Positions 5,683 through 13,455 are shown, counted from the first letter of the stretch. The stretch: DNA of 20,270 bases from Candidatus Latescibacterota bacterium (GCA_022825185.1 JAJDYK010000020.1:1-20270), one strand, 5' to 3'. The notes: generated by a model not told the origin, from the sequence alone. Made by a program: numbers and translations.

Positions 5683-6534
5683 TCAAGTCAAATCCAGCGT
5701 CTCCATAAACGCGGCGCGGATCTGCTGCGTTATCGGCCCCGGAGTACCGTCGCCGATAACGGCACCGTCGATTTTTACCACTGACATCGCCTCAAGCGTA
5801 GTACCGGCAATGAAGACCTCATCGGCTTCCTTAAATTGCTCCAGCGTGCAAAACTCTTCGTCGATGGGTATGCCGAGCTCTCGGGCTAAATCAAGAAGAA
5901 TCCCTCTAGTGATACTCGGCAGGATGTGGGGACCAATAGGTGCGGTACACAATCGTCCCGCCTGGACGCAGAAGGCACTGGTCGAAGCTCCTTCGGTGAC
6001 CCGGCCTTCCACATCGACCAGCAGAGCCTCAAAGGCCCCTGCTTGCAACGCCGACTGTTTGGCCAAAATGTTGGGCAGTAAGGCGATGCTCTTGATATCG
6101 CAGCGCTTCCAGCGCAAGTCTTCGGTGCTAATGATTTCGACGCCGCGGTCGTAGAGGTCCCGGGGCAGGCGACGCAATTCCTTAAATGTCATTACGACGG
6201 TAGGCGCGACCAGAACAGGAGGAAACTCGTGCTGCCTAGGGGCGACTCCCCGCGTGACTTGGATATAGACCAAGGTCTCGCCAAAACCGCTCCGCTCAAT
6301 GCCCTCCATCAGCTTGGCCTTAAGGCCATACTCGCGGATATCCAACGGCAAGTGCAGTGCTTCCAGGTTGCCCTGGAGGCGCGCCAAATGCGGCTCTAAG
6401 GCATAGGGACGGCCACCGTAGGTCCCAACGACTTCATAGACCCCATCGGCGAACTGATAGCCCCGGTCCTCAACCGACACCACGGCTTCGGTCAGTGGAC
6501 AGAAGTGACCGTTGACATAGGCGATTTCAGGCAT
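5683..6534 (-). CDS. dat: D-amino-acid aminotransferase (class IV PLP)
   Basis: 283 residues, the usual length for D-alanine aminotransferase (EC 2.6.1.21), which moves the amino group between D-amino acids and 2-oxo acids using PLP. Lys148 in CDIKSIALLPN fits the PLP lysine and Glu181 in VTEGASTS the cofactor-nitrogen glutamate. The D-specific carboxylate trap is present as RGVAPRQHEFP, with Arg100 and His102; this motif separates Dat from branched-chain aminotransferases and 4-amino-4-deoxychorismate lyase. ATG at 6534 lies 10 nt after the preceding stop and has only a GAGTGGG-like ribosome site. It is last in the operon M20 hydrolase -> TIM barrel -> aminotransferase. It could supply D-Ala or D-Glu for cell wall or, given its neighbours, break down D-amino acids released by the hydrolase. 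Confidence 0.9.
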   Translation of the reverse strand: MPEIAYVNGHFCPLTEAVVSVEDRGYQFADGVYEVVGTYGGRPYALEPHLARLQGNLEALHLPLDIREYGLKAKLMEGIERSGFGETLVYIQVTRGVAPRQHEFPPVLVAPTVVMTFKELRRLPRDLYDRGVEIISTEDLRWKRCDIKSIALLPNILAKQSALQAGAFEALLVDVEGRVTEGASTSAFCVQAGRLCTAPIGPHILPSITRGILLDLARELGIPIDEEFCTLEQFKEADEVFIAGTTLEAMSVVKIDGAVIGDGTPGPITQQIRAAFMETLDLT

Positions 6535-6544
6535 CGCCCACTCG

Positions 6545-7309
6545 CTATCCTTTGGCGAGGGCCTGCCACAAGGCTCGATAATAGCGCATCAGACGCAAGG
6601 GATCTGGACTCTCGGGGATTTCGGCGAGGCAATAACCTGCGTAGCCGCTCTGTCGCAGCAGGGTAAAGAGCCGCTCCCACGGGTAATCGTTCCACAGCTC
6701 GGTAATGTGGACCAAAGCAATGGCCTCCTGCAAGGAGGCAAAACTGCCGTCGATGGAACCGTCAACTAAGTCCGTCGCATTGGAGTTCCAGCAGACGAAG
6801 ACGTTGTCGTGGTCCGCGTAGTCGATGATCTTGCGGATGTTAGCCGGCTCCGAGGTCGTGCGGCCGTGAACCTCCAAGCGAATCTGCACCCCTAGATCGC
6901 GGGCAAATTCGCCGCACTCGCGCAAGCTGACGCCGATCTGCTCCAAGGTCTGCTCGATGGGGATTCCCTCATCTACGTGGACGTTGTTGGGGCGCACCTT
7001 GACTCCGCCGACTCCAAGATCGTGGGCCAAGCGCACGTATTCTTTGGTCCCGTCGATGTGACTTTGCAGCACCTGCGGATCGACAGCGTCGTATTCAAAG
7101 GCGCTGCCCAATCCTACCAGTTCGACCACCGAGTCGGCAAAGCGCTTCTTAACCTCGGCCCGCTCGGCTGTGCTGAGCGCCACTTCGACTCCGTGAGCAT
7201 GGGTCGTTCGCAGTTCAACCCCGGCAAAACCCGTTTCTTCGCAATGGGTAATCAGCGCTTCTAAATCCCAATTGCGGCCTAAATTGTAAGTCACCATGCC
7301 GAGTTTCAC
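6545..7309 (-). CDS. Sugar phosphate isomerase/epimerase-like TIM barrel
   Basis: 254 residues of the xylose-isomerase-like/AP-endonuclease-2 fold, whose members isomerise or epimerise sugars and hydroxy-acids with a divalent metal. It opens MKLGMVTYNLGRNWDL and shows GFAGVELR on the second strand. Likely metal ligands are Glu146 (RLEVHG), His201 (LVHITEL) and Glu230 (CLAEIPES). The position usually held by Asp (LDTGH-type) reads CWNSNATD, so that ligand would be Asn175 or Asn177. I have the impression that a CWNSN variant occurs in a subfamily, which suggests a shared change, not damage. The GTG start at 7309 overlaps the stop of the upstream M20 gene (GTGA) and has GGGGGAA in front, so the two are translationally coupled. 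The substrate is unknown. Confidence 0.85.
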   Translation of the reverse strand: MKLGMVTYNLGRNWDLEALITHCEETGFAGVELRTTHAHGVEVALSTAERAEVKKRFADSVVELVGLGSAFEYDAVDPQVLQSHIDGTKEYVRLAHDLGVGGVKVRPNNVHVDEGIPIEQTLEQIGVSLRECGEFARDLGVQIRLEVHGRTTSEPANIRKIIDYADHDNVFVCWNSNATDLVDGSIDGSFASLQEAIALVHITELWNDYPWERLFTLLRQSGYAGYCLAEIPESPDPLRLMRYYRALWQALAKG

Positions 7310-8661
7310 GTTGTATTCCCCCCTGTTTGATCACCGGCGAAGAGTTCCCGGTGAAAGAGTCCCTTTTGCTGCTGGAGATATTCGCCCTTGCTCATGTTGG
7401 GCGCATGGGTTTGCAGGATGTCCCGGGCTGCGGAAGCATCGCTGTACAACAGGTCGATGGCCATCATGGCCAAGACCTTAGCTGGGGCTAGGTACCCAGC
7501 GGCAGGGTCGGCAATCCCCCAATCAGGCCCGTGGACCACGCCTCTGGCCCCGGTCATGGCCGGATGTAGCACGGGCATGATCTGACTGAGATCCCCAGCG
7601 TCGGTGGAGCCGCCGCCGTGGGGATAATCCCGGTACTGATCCGGGCCGAAAATCCGCGCCGCGTTGTCCTTGAAAAGCTCCCCTAAATCGGGATCATTGC
7701 GCAGCGGCAGGTATCCGGGCACGGTTTCGATCTCAACCGAACAGCCGAGGGCAACTGCCGCACCCCGCAGCGCCCGATCGACCTTGTGGGACGCATCAAG
7801 TATCGCCTCAGAGGTGCGGGCGCGGACGTACGTTTCCAGCCGGACCTCAGCCGGGATGATATTGACCAGATCGCCCCCCTTCGTGATGATCGGATGTACC
7901 CTCACGCAGTCTTGGTCGCGGAAGGTCTCGCGCTGGGCGTCAATTGCGCTGAGGGCGAGCGTCGCCGCGCTCAGCGCGTTGATGCCTTTCTCCGGTGCGC
8001 CCCCGGCGTGGGCAGCCCGGCCAATGAAACGCACGTTCTTGGCCAAGAAGCCATTGGACGAACGGGCAATCCCCACCGCTCCCTCGTTTTGGGCTGAACT
8101 GCTGGTGTGGATCATCACGGCCATATCTACGTCGTCGAAGTGGCCCAATTCGACCAGTTCGGGCTTGCCCCCGAGAAACGCGATCTTGCCTTCCTCGACC
8201 AGTCCTAAACGGTAGTCTATCTCGACATATTCTTCGGCGGGGACAGCGAAAAACGCGATTTCTCCGGCCAGTTCCTCGCTGACGCCGGCCTCGACTAGCC
8301 CATAAGCGGCCCCTACCATCCCGGCGATCTGGGCGTTGTGGCCACAGGCGTGTGCCGCCCCCGTTGCAGGGTCGGCGCGCGGGTGATCGGGCACGATGAG
8401 CGCGTCGAGCTCGCCCATCAGGGCCACGGTCGGACCTAATTGTTTCCCCTTAAGCCGAGCCTTCACGCCGGTCAGCGCCAGTTCCCGCTCGTATTGCAAT
8501 CCGAGCGCGGCAAAATTTTCGCAGACGCGACGGGCCGTCTGTTCCTCCTTAAAGCCCAATTCGGGTTGGTCCATGATAGCTTCTCCCAGCCCGATGATCT
8601 GCTCGCTCTGCTGGTCAATGGCCGCGCAGACAGCGGCCTTTAATTCCTCTTTGCTCCGCAT
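7306..8661 (-). CDS. M20 family amidohydrolase, AbgB-like
   Basis: 451 residues of the zinc/manganese peptidase M20D group, which cuts amide bonds in N-acyl amino acids, hippurate-like compounds and p-aminobenzoyl-glutamate. Visible sites are GELDAL (83-88, Asp86), HACGHN (104-109), PAEE (141-144), the IHTSS His185, the dimerisation-domain AAHAGGAPEKGINAL, the late GGGSTDAGDLS and the histidine in VVHGPDW. The long segment between PAEE and HTSS (EEGKIAFLGGKPELVELGHF) resembles AbgB-type enzymes more than short aminoacylases. ATG at 8661 has GGAG a few bases upstream and is first in its operon, behind a near-consensus promoter. No AbgT-type transporter is adjacent; the nearest transporter is the symporter at 2674-4116. 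The real substrate is open. Confidence 0.9.
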   Translation of the reverse strand: MRSKEELKAAVCAAIDQQSEQIIGLGEAIMDQPELGFKEEQTARRVCENFAALGLQYERELALTGVKARLKGKQLGPTVALMGELDALIVPDHPRADPATGAAHACGHNAQIAGMVGAAYGLVEAGVSEELAGEIAFFAVPAEEYVEIDYRLGLVEEGKIAFLGGKPELVELGHFDDVDMAVMIHTSSSAQNEGAVGIARSSNGFLAKNVRFIGRAAHAGGAPEKGINALSAATLALSAIDAQRETFRDQDCVRVHPIITKGGDLVNIIPAEVRLETYVRARTSEAILDASHKVDRALRGAAVALGCSVEIETVPGYLPLRNDPDLGELFKDNAARIFGPDQYRDYPHGGGSTDAGDLSQIMPVLHPAMTGARGVVHGPDWGIADPAAGYLAPAKVLAMMAIDLLYSDASAARDILQTHAPNMSKGEYLQQQKGLFHRELFAGDQTGGNTT

Positions 8662-8686
8662 AAATCTCCGTCTTTTTAGGTCGGCC

Positions 8687-8715
8687 AGTATAGCCGAGGT
8701 TCATAGGGTTGTCAA
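8687..8715 (-). promoter_or_regulatory. Near-consensus sigma-70 promoter for the M20 operon
   Basis: On the minus strand TTGACA (8715-8710), a 17-bp spacer and TATACT (8692-8687) give a perfect -35 and a five-of-six -10. The predicted start is near 8680, leaving a leader of about 20 nt before the ATG at 8661, just enough for the GGAG ribosome site. No obvious operator palindrome overlaps it, so constitutive expression is plausible. Confidence 0.8.
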
Positions 8716-8807
8716 GCAATGTCCCACCTTGCGTAGGTATAGCGCACCCCTTAGTTTTTTAAACCGTAAGCCTTCGTTCAGCTTCAAACTCACCCAGAGC
8801 CATTGCA

Positions 8808-9176
8808 TTGTACAAAATCCTTATTATCGACCGCAATCCCATATTTGGCACGACCCTCGCCGGACTACTCGAGCAGTCCGGCTATCAGGTCGAAGTCGTC
8901 AACCAACTAGACGACGGACTCGACCATCACCGAGTCAACACTCCAGATTTGGTCCTTCTCGGTGTCGAGGTTGACGACCCTGTCCCTTTTGTCTCGGCGA
9001 GTCGCTTGCTCGACAATACCAAGGTCATCGCCTTCCTGTCGCGCCAAAGGCGCACCTCCGACGACCTGCAAGAGGTGCTGCAAGCCCTCAAGGGATGCCC
9101 CATTTTTTACAAGCCCTTCCGCACCGAGGACGTCCTCACCGCTATCGCCGCAGAATTAGTACCGCACAAGACCTGA
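8808..9176 (+). CDS. Stand-alone receiver-like protein lacking the phosphoacceptor Asp
   Basis: 122 residues, one response-regulator receiver fold and nothing else. It opens MYKILIIDRNPIFGTTLAGLLEQ, with Asp8 of the usual acidic pair kept but its partner replaced by Arg9. The beta-3 site reads PDLVLLGVEVDDP: Gly52 stands where the phosphorylated Asp normally lies. Ser78 (VIAFLSR) and Lys102 (FYKPF) are conserved. This makes it a pseudo-receiver that probably cannot be phosphorylated in the usual way and may act by binding a partner. The start is TTG at 8808; no ATG or GTG precedes it in frame after the upstream stop at 8760, and no clear Shine-Dalgarno is seen, so the start is less certain. 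No kinase is adjacent. It ends 3 bp before the stop of the convergent epimerase. Confidence 0.8.
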   Translation: MYKILIIDRNPIFGTTLAGLLEQSGYQVEVVNQLDDGLDHHRVNTPDLVLLGVEVDDPVPFVSASRLLDNTKVIAFLSRQRRTSDDLQEVLQALKGCPIFYKPFRTEDVLTAIAAELVPHKT

Positions 9177-9179
9177 GTC

Positions 9180-10157
9180 TCAGCCGTGCGGCAACACCCC
9201 AATGTCTTCGCCGCGCTGATAATTAAGTGCATCAACCATCATCCGCACGATGTCGTAACTAGGGCTAAATCCTAGATATTCCTCGGCCTTGCGCAGGTTG
9301 AACTCGTAGAAGGTGGGGGTGGCCTGTACAGCCGCTTCGACGTGGGGTATGCCGCGCAATTCGGCGAGCCGGTAACTGACCTCGTCCCAAGTGAAAGGGC
9401 GCGGGCCCGCTAGCTGGAAGGTCTCGCCTAACGCTCTCTCTTTACCCAAGGCGCAGAGGCAGCCATGTACGATGTCGCGCACATCGGCGATGTGCTTTTT
9501 GAAGGGACGATCGCGCTGGTCTTTTAGCAGCACCGCGCACTCTTCACCCTGCCACAGGGTAGCCAGTTCCGGGTGTACCTCCTTCATCTTGCTCAGGTAG
9601 AACTGCGGAAACTGCAACATTTCGTCGGCAGCCCAGACCATGGCGAAACGCAAAATCGTCGTCGGCACTTGGTAGCCCTGCCAATAGCCGTTGCACAATT
9701 CCTCGCCCAGCGCCTTAGTCAAGGCATACGCTCCCTTGGGCACGCGCGGCGTCTGTTCATCAATGGGCACACTCATGCCACCGGAAACGTATTTGTCGTA
9801 GAGCGCGTCCGAGCTGGCGAACAAGAATTGGCCTATCCCCTTCACCCGACGCACGGCCTCCAGCATGTTGAAGGTCCCACGCACGTTGATCTCAAAAAAC
9901 TCCTCGTCGGTAAAGGGGCCACCACCCTGAAAGGCCGCCCCCAAGTGATAGACGGCTTCGATCCCCTCGACCGCCTGTTCGACTGTGGCCGGATCAGTCA
10001 AACTCCCCTCGACGAGTTCGACCTGCATCTTTTTGAGATTTTCCACTCGAGGATCTCGGGGCCAGACCAACCCGTGAAGTTGATGCCCGCGCTCGACGAG
10101 CTGTTTGGCCAAGTTGGCACCAATGCGGCCGGTAATGCCAGTAATCAATATTCTCAT
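9180..10157 (-). CDS. NAD(P)-dependent epimerase/dehydratase (extended SDR)
   Basis: 325 residues. The N-terminal nucleotide-binding motif GITGRIG (7-13) starts a Rossmann fold (MRILITGITGRIGANLAKQL). HLGAA at 71-75 is the typical SDR NNAG-like site, and the catalytic set is Ser115/Ser116, Tyr144 and Lys148 (GAYALTKALGEE). The C-terminal half would bind the substrate, in this family most often a nucleotide sugar. The motifs do not tell whether it is an epimerase, dehydratase or reductase, and the spacing SSDALY is not diagnostic. ATG at 10157 has GGGAGG six bases upstream. It is alone on its strand between a pseudo-receiver and a Usp-EIIA gene. It could feed the glycan operon at 12259-17406, but it is not part of that operon. 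Confidence 0.88.
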   Translation of the reverse strand: MRILITGITGRIGANLAKQLVERGHQLHGLVWPRDPRVENLKKMQVELVEGSLTDPATVEQAVEGIEAVYHLGAAFQGGGPFTDEEFFEINVRGTFNMLEAVRRVKGIGQFLFASSDALYDKYVSGGMSVPIDEQTPRVPKGAYALTKALGEELCNGYWQGYQVPTTILRFAMVWAADEMLQFPQFYLSKMKEVHPELATLWQGEECAVLLKDQRDRPFKKHIADVRDIVHGCLCALGKERALGETFQLAGPRPFTWDEVSYRLAELRGIPHVEAAVQATPTFYEFNLRKAEEYLGFSPSYDIVRMMVDALNYQRGEDIGVLPHG

Positions 10158-10235
10158 GCAAACCTCCCAGTTGAATTGTCAACAACAAACCGCACCGCAC
10201 CGACGCTGGCAACCCCACCGTGGCGAGAAAGAAGG

Positions 10236-10264
10236 CTGGAAAAGATGGCGGCCTGTTTTATATT
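10236..10264 (+). promoter_or_regulatory. Possible promoter for the Usp-EIIA gene in the divergent gap
   Basis: Within the 159-bp gap 10158-10316 the only AT-rich island is TTTTATATTTAAAG (10256-10269). TATATT at 10259-10264 as -10 with CTGGAA 17 bp upstream would give a leader of about 45 nt. The -35 match is poor (3 of 6). Nothing better was found in this gap for either divergent gene. Confidence 0.28.
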
Positions 10265-10316
10265 TAAAGAATAGCACTACCCGATCTGTTACTCGGCTTG
10301 ACGCCTCATAACAAAG

Positions 10317-11597
10317 ATGTCACCTGCTCAACTTCGCATTCTAGTCCCGCTCGAAAATCCGCACCAAGAACACAATCTCGTCGACTTGGCCGCGACCCTT
10401 GCCCCTTCGCCTTGGGGCGAGTTGCACTTGACCCACATTCTGACGCCCGACGCTGAACCGCAGCCCGATATAGAACAAGCGCTCCAAGTTTCAGCCGACC
10501 GGGCCATGGCCCACGACATCGGTGCGATCGCGCATTTGGAAAAAGACGAGGACGTGACAAGCGGAATTCAACGGGCTGTCCGCCGCTGGAGCTGCAATAT
10601 GATGCTCATGGCCTGGAAAGCCAGTGTCGAGCGCGACGCGATCCTATCTGCGCCCAACCGCGCCCTGACTAAGGCCATCGACGTCGATACCTTGATTTTT
10701 AAGGAAAAGAAAAGCGGGCCGGTGCGCCGGATTCTCGTGCCCTTTGGCGGAGGCAATCACGCGCTGGTAGGCGTGCAGATCGCATACGATCTGGCTCAGA
10801 ACTGGGGTGCTGAACTGGAAATCCTCCGCATCGTCCGCGACACCCGCGACCCCTCCGACCCGATTCTCCAGCGCTATTGTTCGCAACTAGCCGCCGACAC
10901 GCGCTTGCAGCTAGAACTGCTGGAGATCGACGTGCCGTTGACTGTAATCCCGGCCGCCGATGTAGTCCCGGCCATCGTCGAAAGGGCACAAGACCACGAT
11001 TTGATCGTGCTCGGAGCCTCAAACGACTGGCGTCAAGAGGAACACCTCGCTGGCTCCATCCCGGACGAGATCGCCTATCAGGTCCCCTGTTCGGTACTAA
11101 TGGTCCGCTCGGCCGCGGCCAACGACCTGCAGTTAAGTCGCATTTTCTGGGAACACACCATCCGCTTGAACCTCACCCCTAAAGACAAGTGGGACGCCAT
11201 CGCTCAGATGGTCGATGCGTTAATAGAAGAAAAGCAAATCCCCGCCAGCGAACGCCAGACCGTGCTCGAGGCCGCGCTCGACCGCGAGCGCAAAGGCTCG
11301 ACCTCGCTAGGACACAACACGGCCATCCCTCATGCACCCATCCCCGATCTGGAGGGGATCATCGGCTGTTTGGGAATTTGCCGACAGGGGATCGATTTTG
11401 AAGGTTCGACCTCGGATCCAGTACACTTCATTTTCTTGCTATTGACCCCGGAACAAAACTACCGCAGCTATATCCCGATCCTCGCTCAGATCGCAACCTT
11501 GATGCACGCCGACACCACCCACCGCGACATGCTTGCCTCGCAGACGCCCGCCGAAATAACCGCCGTGCTCAAACGCCTGCCGCAATCGCGCCGCTAA
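10317..11597 (+). CDS. Tandem universal-stress (Usp) domains fused to a PTS EIIA domain
   Basis: 426 residues. The first Usp-like domain (about 5-130) starts QLRILVPLENPHQEHNLVDLA and lacks a clear ATP loop. The second (about 136-264) starts VRRILVPFGGGNHALVGVQIA and ends in VLGASNDWRQ...LAGSIPDEIAYQVPCSVLMV, a G-2x-G-9x-GS ATP motif with Asn in place of the second Gly. Residues 272-424 form a fructose/nitrogen-type EIIA domain with the phosphohistidine site GHNTAIPHA (His339). No membrane helices are seen, so it is cytoplasmic. Usp-EIIA tails occur on some cation/proton antiporters and permeases; here the tail stands alone. It may link PTS phosphate status to stress or transport control. ATG at 10317 has only CAAAG in front. 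Its 3' end overlaps convergent nth by 4 bp. Confidence 0.85.
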   Translation: MSPAQLRILVPLENPHQEHNLVDLAATLAPSPWGELHLTHILTPDAEPQPDIEQALQVSADRAMAHDIGAIAHLEKDEDVTSGIQRAVRRWSCNMMLMAWKASVERDAILSAPNRALTKAIDVDTLIFKEKKSGPVRRILVPFGGGNHALVGVQIAYDLAQNWGAELEILRIVRDTRDPSDPILQRYCSQLAADTRLQLELLEIDVPLTVIPAADVVPAIVERAQDHDLIVLGASNDWRQEEHLAGSIPDEIAYQVPCSVLMVRSAAANDLQLSRIFWEHTIRLNLTPKDKWDAIAQMVDALIEEKQIPASERQTVLEAALDRERKGSTSLGHNTAIPHAPIPDLEGIIGCLGICRQGIDFEGSTSDPVHFIFLLLTPEQNYRSYIPILAQIATLMHADTTHRDMLASQTPAEITAVLKRLPQSRR

Positions 11598-12244
11598 AGC
11601 TCCTCGATCTGGCTAGTAAAATAATCGCAATGTGGCATGAGTGCGCACTCGTCGCACAGGGGCTTGCGCGCCTTGCACACGTAGCGGCCGTGCAAGACCA
11701 CGCGCTGTCCAAAAGCCGTCCATTCCTCAATCGGCAGTAGCTGCGCCAGTGCCATTTCGACCTTGACTGGATCTGTTTCTGTGGTCAACCCCAAGCGCCG
11801 ACTCACCCGTCCCACGTGCGTATCTACCACGATACCAGGCACACCGTACACATTGCCGAGGATGACATTGGCACTCTTGCGACCGATGCCGGGCAAGCGG
11901 GTCAAGGCGTCCATGTGCCCGGGGACTTGGCCGTTGTGCTCGGCTATGAGCAGCGTCATGGTCGCGCGAATATTTTTAGCCTTTTGCCGGTAGAAGCCGG
12001 TTGAGCGGATATCCTCTTCCAATTCCCCGGCCGCCACCGCCACGTAGTCGGCTGCGCACTGATATTTTTTGAATAGCACTGCGGTGACTTCGTTGACCTT
12101 GACATCCGTGCTCTGCGCCGCGAGCATGGTGGCCACCATCAACTCCAAGGCATTGCTGTAGTTGAGTTCTACTCTCGGTTCGGGAATGGTTTTCTTTAGT
12201 TCCCTGCAGACGATCTGGGCCCGCTCGACTTCGCGCTTCCCCAC
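11594..12244 (-). CDS. nth: Endonuclease III (DNA glycosylase/AP lyase)
   Basis: 216 residues, typical for Nth, which removes oxidised pyrimidines and nicks the abasic site in base excision repair. The helix-hairpin-helix LPGIGRKSAN carries the catalytic Lys123, and Asp141 lies in VVDTHVGRVSRR. The iron-sulfur loop is exact, C190-x6-C197-x2-C200-x5-C206. The start is GTG at 12244 with AGGAAGGAAG just upstream, and the gene begins 14 nt after the stop of a glycosyltransferase, so it is most likely the last gene of the glycan operon. The 3' end overlaps the convergent Usp-EIIA gene by 4 bp. All key residues are present. Confidence 0.96.
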   Translation of the reverse strand: MGKREVERAQIVCRELKKTIPEPRVELNYSNALELMVATMLAAQSTDVKVNEVTAVLFKKYQCAADYVAVAAGELEEDIRSTGFYRQKAKNIRATMTLLIAEHNGQVPGHMDALTRLPGIGRKSANVILGNVYGVPGIVVDTHVGRVSRRLGLTTETDPVKVEMALAQLLPIEEWTAFGQRVVLHGRYVCKARKPLCDECALMPHCDYFTSQIEEL

Positions 12245-12258
12245 TTCGACTTCCTTCC

Positions 12259-13455
12259 TCAGCGTCGAGACGACTCGGATAACTCAACGCCGGTACTGGC
12301 CCCGCGCACGCGCCGGCCCCACAGGTGGATGCGGCCCTTCCAGCGAAAAATCCCCAAGCAGCCAACGGTGCCGACTAAAACTACGTGCAGGGGTTGCACT
12401 AAGGCCCAAAGAGGAAAATAGCGACGCAATTCGCGCCGGCCTGATAGCGCTATGCCGCCACTAAATACGCCCCACTCACTCCCCACTTTCGCCCCCACCG
12501 CGCCCAAGGCCCACAGGGGATCTAGCCAGCCAGCCAAGCACAGCAAAGGGACCATGAGCGTCGCCCAACTCAAAACGTAGGTAAGCAGCATATAGCCAAA
12601 AAAGAGCGGATCTAAGCGAGCGAGGGTCGGAGCATTGGAGGCCCAACGGCTGCGCTGTCCGAATAATCTACCCCAAGACACGGCCATTGGATGCCGCACA
12701 AAGGTCGCTGGCAGATAGGAAAAGACAATAGACCACCGGCCTGAGCGGCGCATCGTCTGCATGAGCAGCACATCGTCGCCAGAAGCCCGGTGCATGACTT
12801 TTTCATAGCCACCCACGTCGAAAAACGCCTCCCGCAAAAAGGCCAAATTCTGTCCAGAAGCCGCCATGGGATGGCCCCAACCGGTGCTGCCCCATATACA
12901 AGCCATCAAGCAGGTGAAGTCAACGGCTTCGTATCCCGCACGACACCCCTTGATCTCGGCTGGCGAGCCGATTTGCGAAAAGCCGATAACCATGCCCACC
13001 CCGTCGGCAAAGTGCGACACCATGCCGCGTATCCATCCCGGACCAACTTGGCAGTCGGCATCCGTGGCGAGAATCACCTCCCCTCGCGCTTCGGCGATCC
13101 CCAAGCTGAGCGCGGCCTTCTTGGAACCCGGTCCTTCGGTGCGCAGCAATCGCACGGTTACAGCTTCCCCGCTGAACTCACGCACGATGTGACCCGTGCC
13201 GTCCGTGGAACCATCGTCAACGACGATGATTTCGTAGCGGTCTTGGGGGTAATTCTGCGCCATCAGGGCGCACAGGCAGGAGGCGATGCGCTCGGCTTCA
13301 TTGCGGGCAGCGACGACAACCGAGGCTAAAGGGACGGTCTCGGTAGGGGTCTTGTCGAGACTGCGGTGCATCCCGGAGACGAACCAACAAGCCCCGAGCA
13401 AATAGGCCAGCGCACAGAACGCCAAGACGTATTCGGGCGCGGACAGCGCGGGCAT
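12259..13455 (-). CDS. Membrane GT2 glycosyltransferase with processive-type QxxRW
   Basis: 398 residues from ATG at 13455, whose A overlaps the TAA of the upstream radical SAM gene (TAATG); AAGGG precedes it. The frame stays open to 13518, but that would overlap the upstream gene by 64 bp. One membrane helix (about 5-29) leads into a GT-A domain: ASVVVAARNEAER, VVDDGSTDGT (79-83 is VDDGS), TDADC with Asp132/Asp134 as the metal DxD, GDD at 226-228 for the base, and QRSRW at 267-271. QxxRW is the mark of processive GT2 enzymes such as cellulose, chitin and hyaluronan synthases, but also occurs in ceramide-glucosyltransferase-like proteins. Two or three C-terminal helices follow, ending in FRWKGR. 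It probably extends or transfers sugar from UDP-sugar at the inner membrane; acceptor unknown. Confidence 0.88.
   Translation of the reverse strand: MPALSAPEYVLAFCALAYLLGACWFVSGMHRSLDKTPTETVPLASVVVAARNEAERIASCLCALMAQNYPQDRYEIIVVDDGSTDGTGHIVREFSGEAVTVRLLRTEGPGSKKAALSLGIAEARGEVILATDADCQVGPGWIRGMVSHFADGVGMVIGFSQIGSPAEIKGCRAGYEAVDFTCLMACIWGSTGWGHPMAASGQNLAFLREAFFDVGGYEKVMHRASGDDVLLMQTMRRSGRWSIVFSYLPATFVRHPMAVSWGRLFGQRSRWASNAPTLARLDPLFFGYMLLTYVLSWATLMVPLLCLAGWLDPLWALGAVGAKVGSEWGVFSGGIALSGRRELRRYFPLWALVQPLHVVLVGTVGCLGIFRWKGRIHLWGRRVRGASTGVELSESSRR

Noticed and set aside
5492..6154. Open frame of 220 codons spanning the end of the aldehyde dehydrogenase gene and the reverse of the aminotransferase
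   Set aside because: Crosses the strong terminator at 5626-5663 and is out of frame with two clear enzymes; low-complexity composition.
8846..8861. TGGCACGACCCTCGCC on the plus strand, with sigma-54-like spacing
   Set aside because: It lies inside the receiver gene at codons 13-18, no gene starts within a useful distance, and the -12 box has C for the second T. Chance match is likely.
10158..10200. TTGACA on the minus strand and the small inverted repeat GTTGA-ATTG-TCAAC as epimerase promoter or operator
   Set aside because: The -10 would fall on the ribosome site and ATG, too close to serve; the repeat arms are only 5 bp.
12790..13329. Plus-strand open frame of 179 codons opposite the GT2 gene
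   Set aside because: Shadow of a gene with all GT2 motifs; no start signal or recognisable domain.
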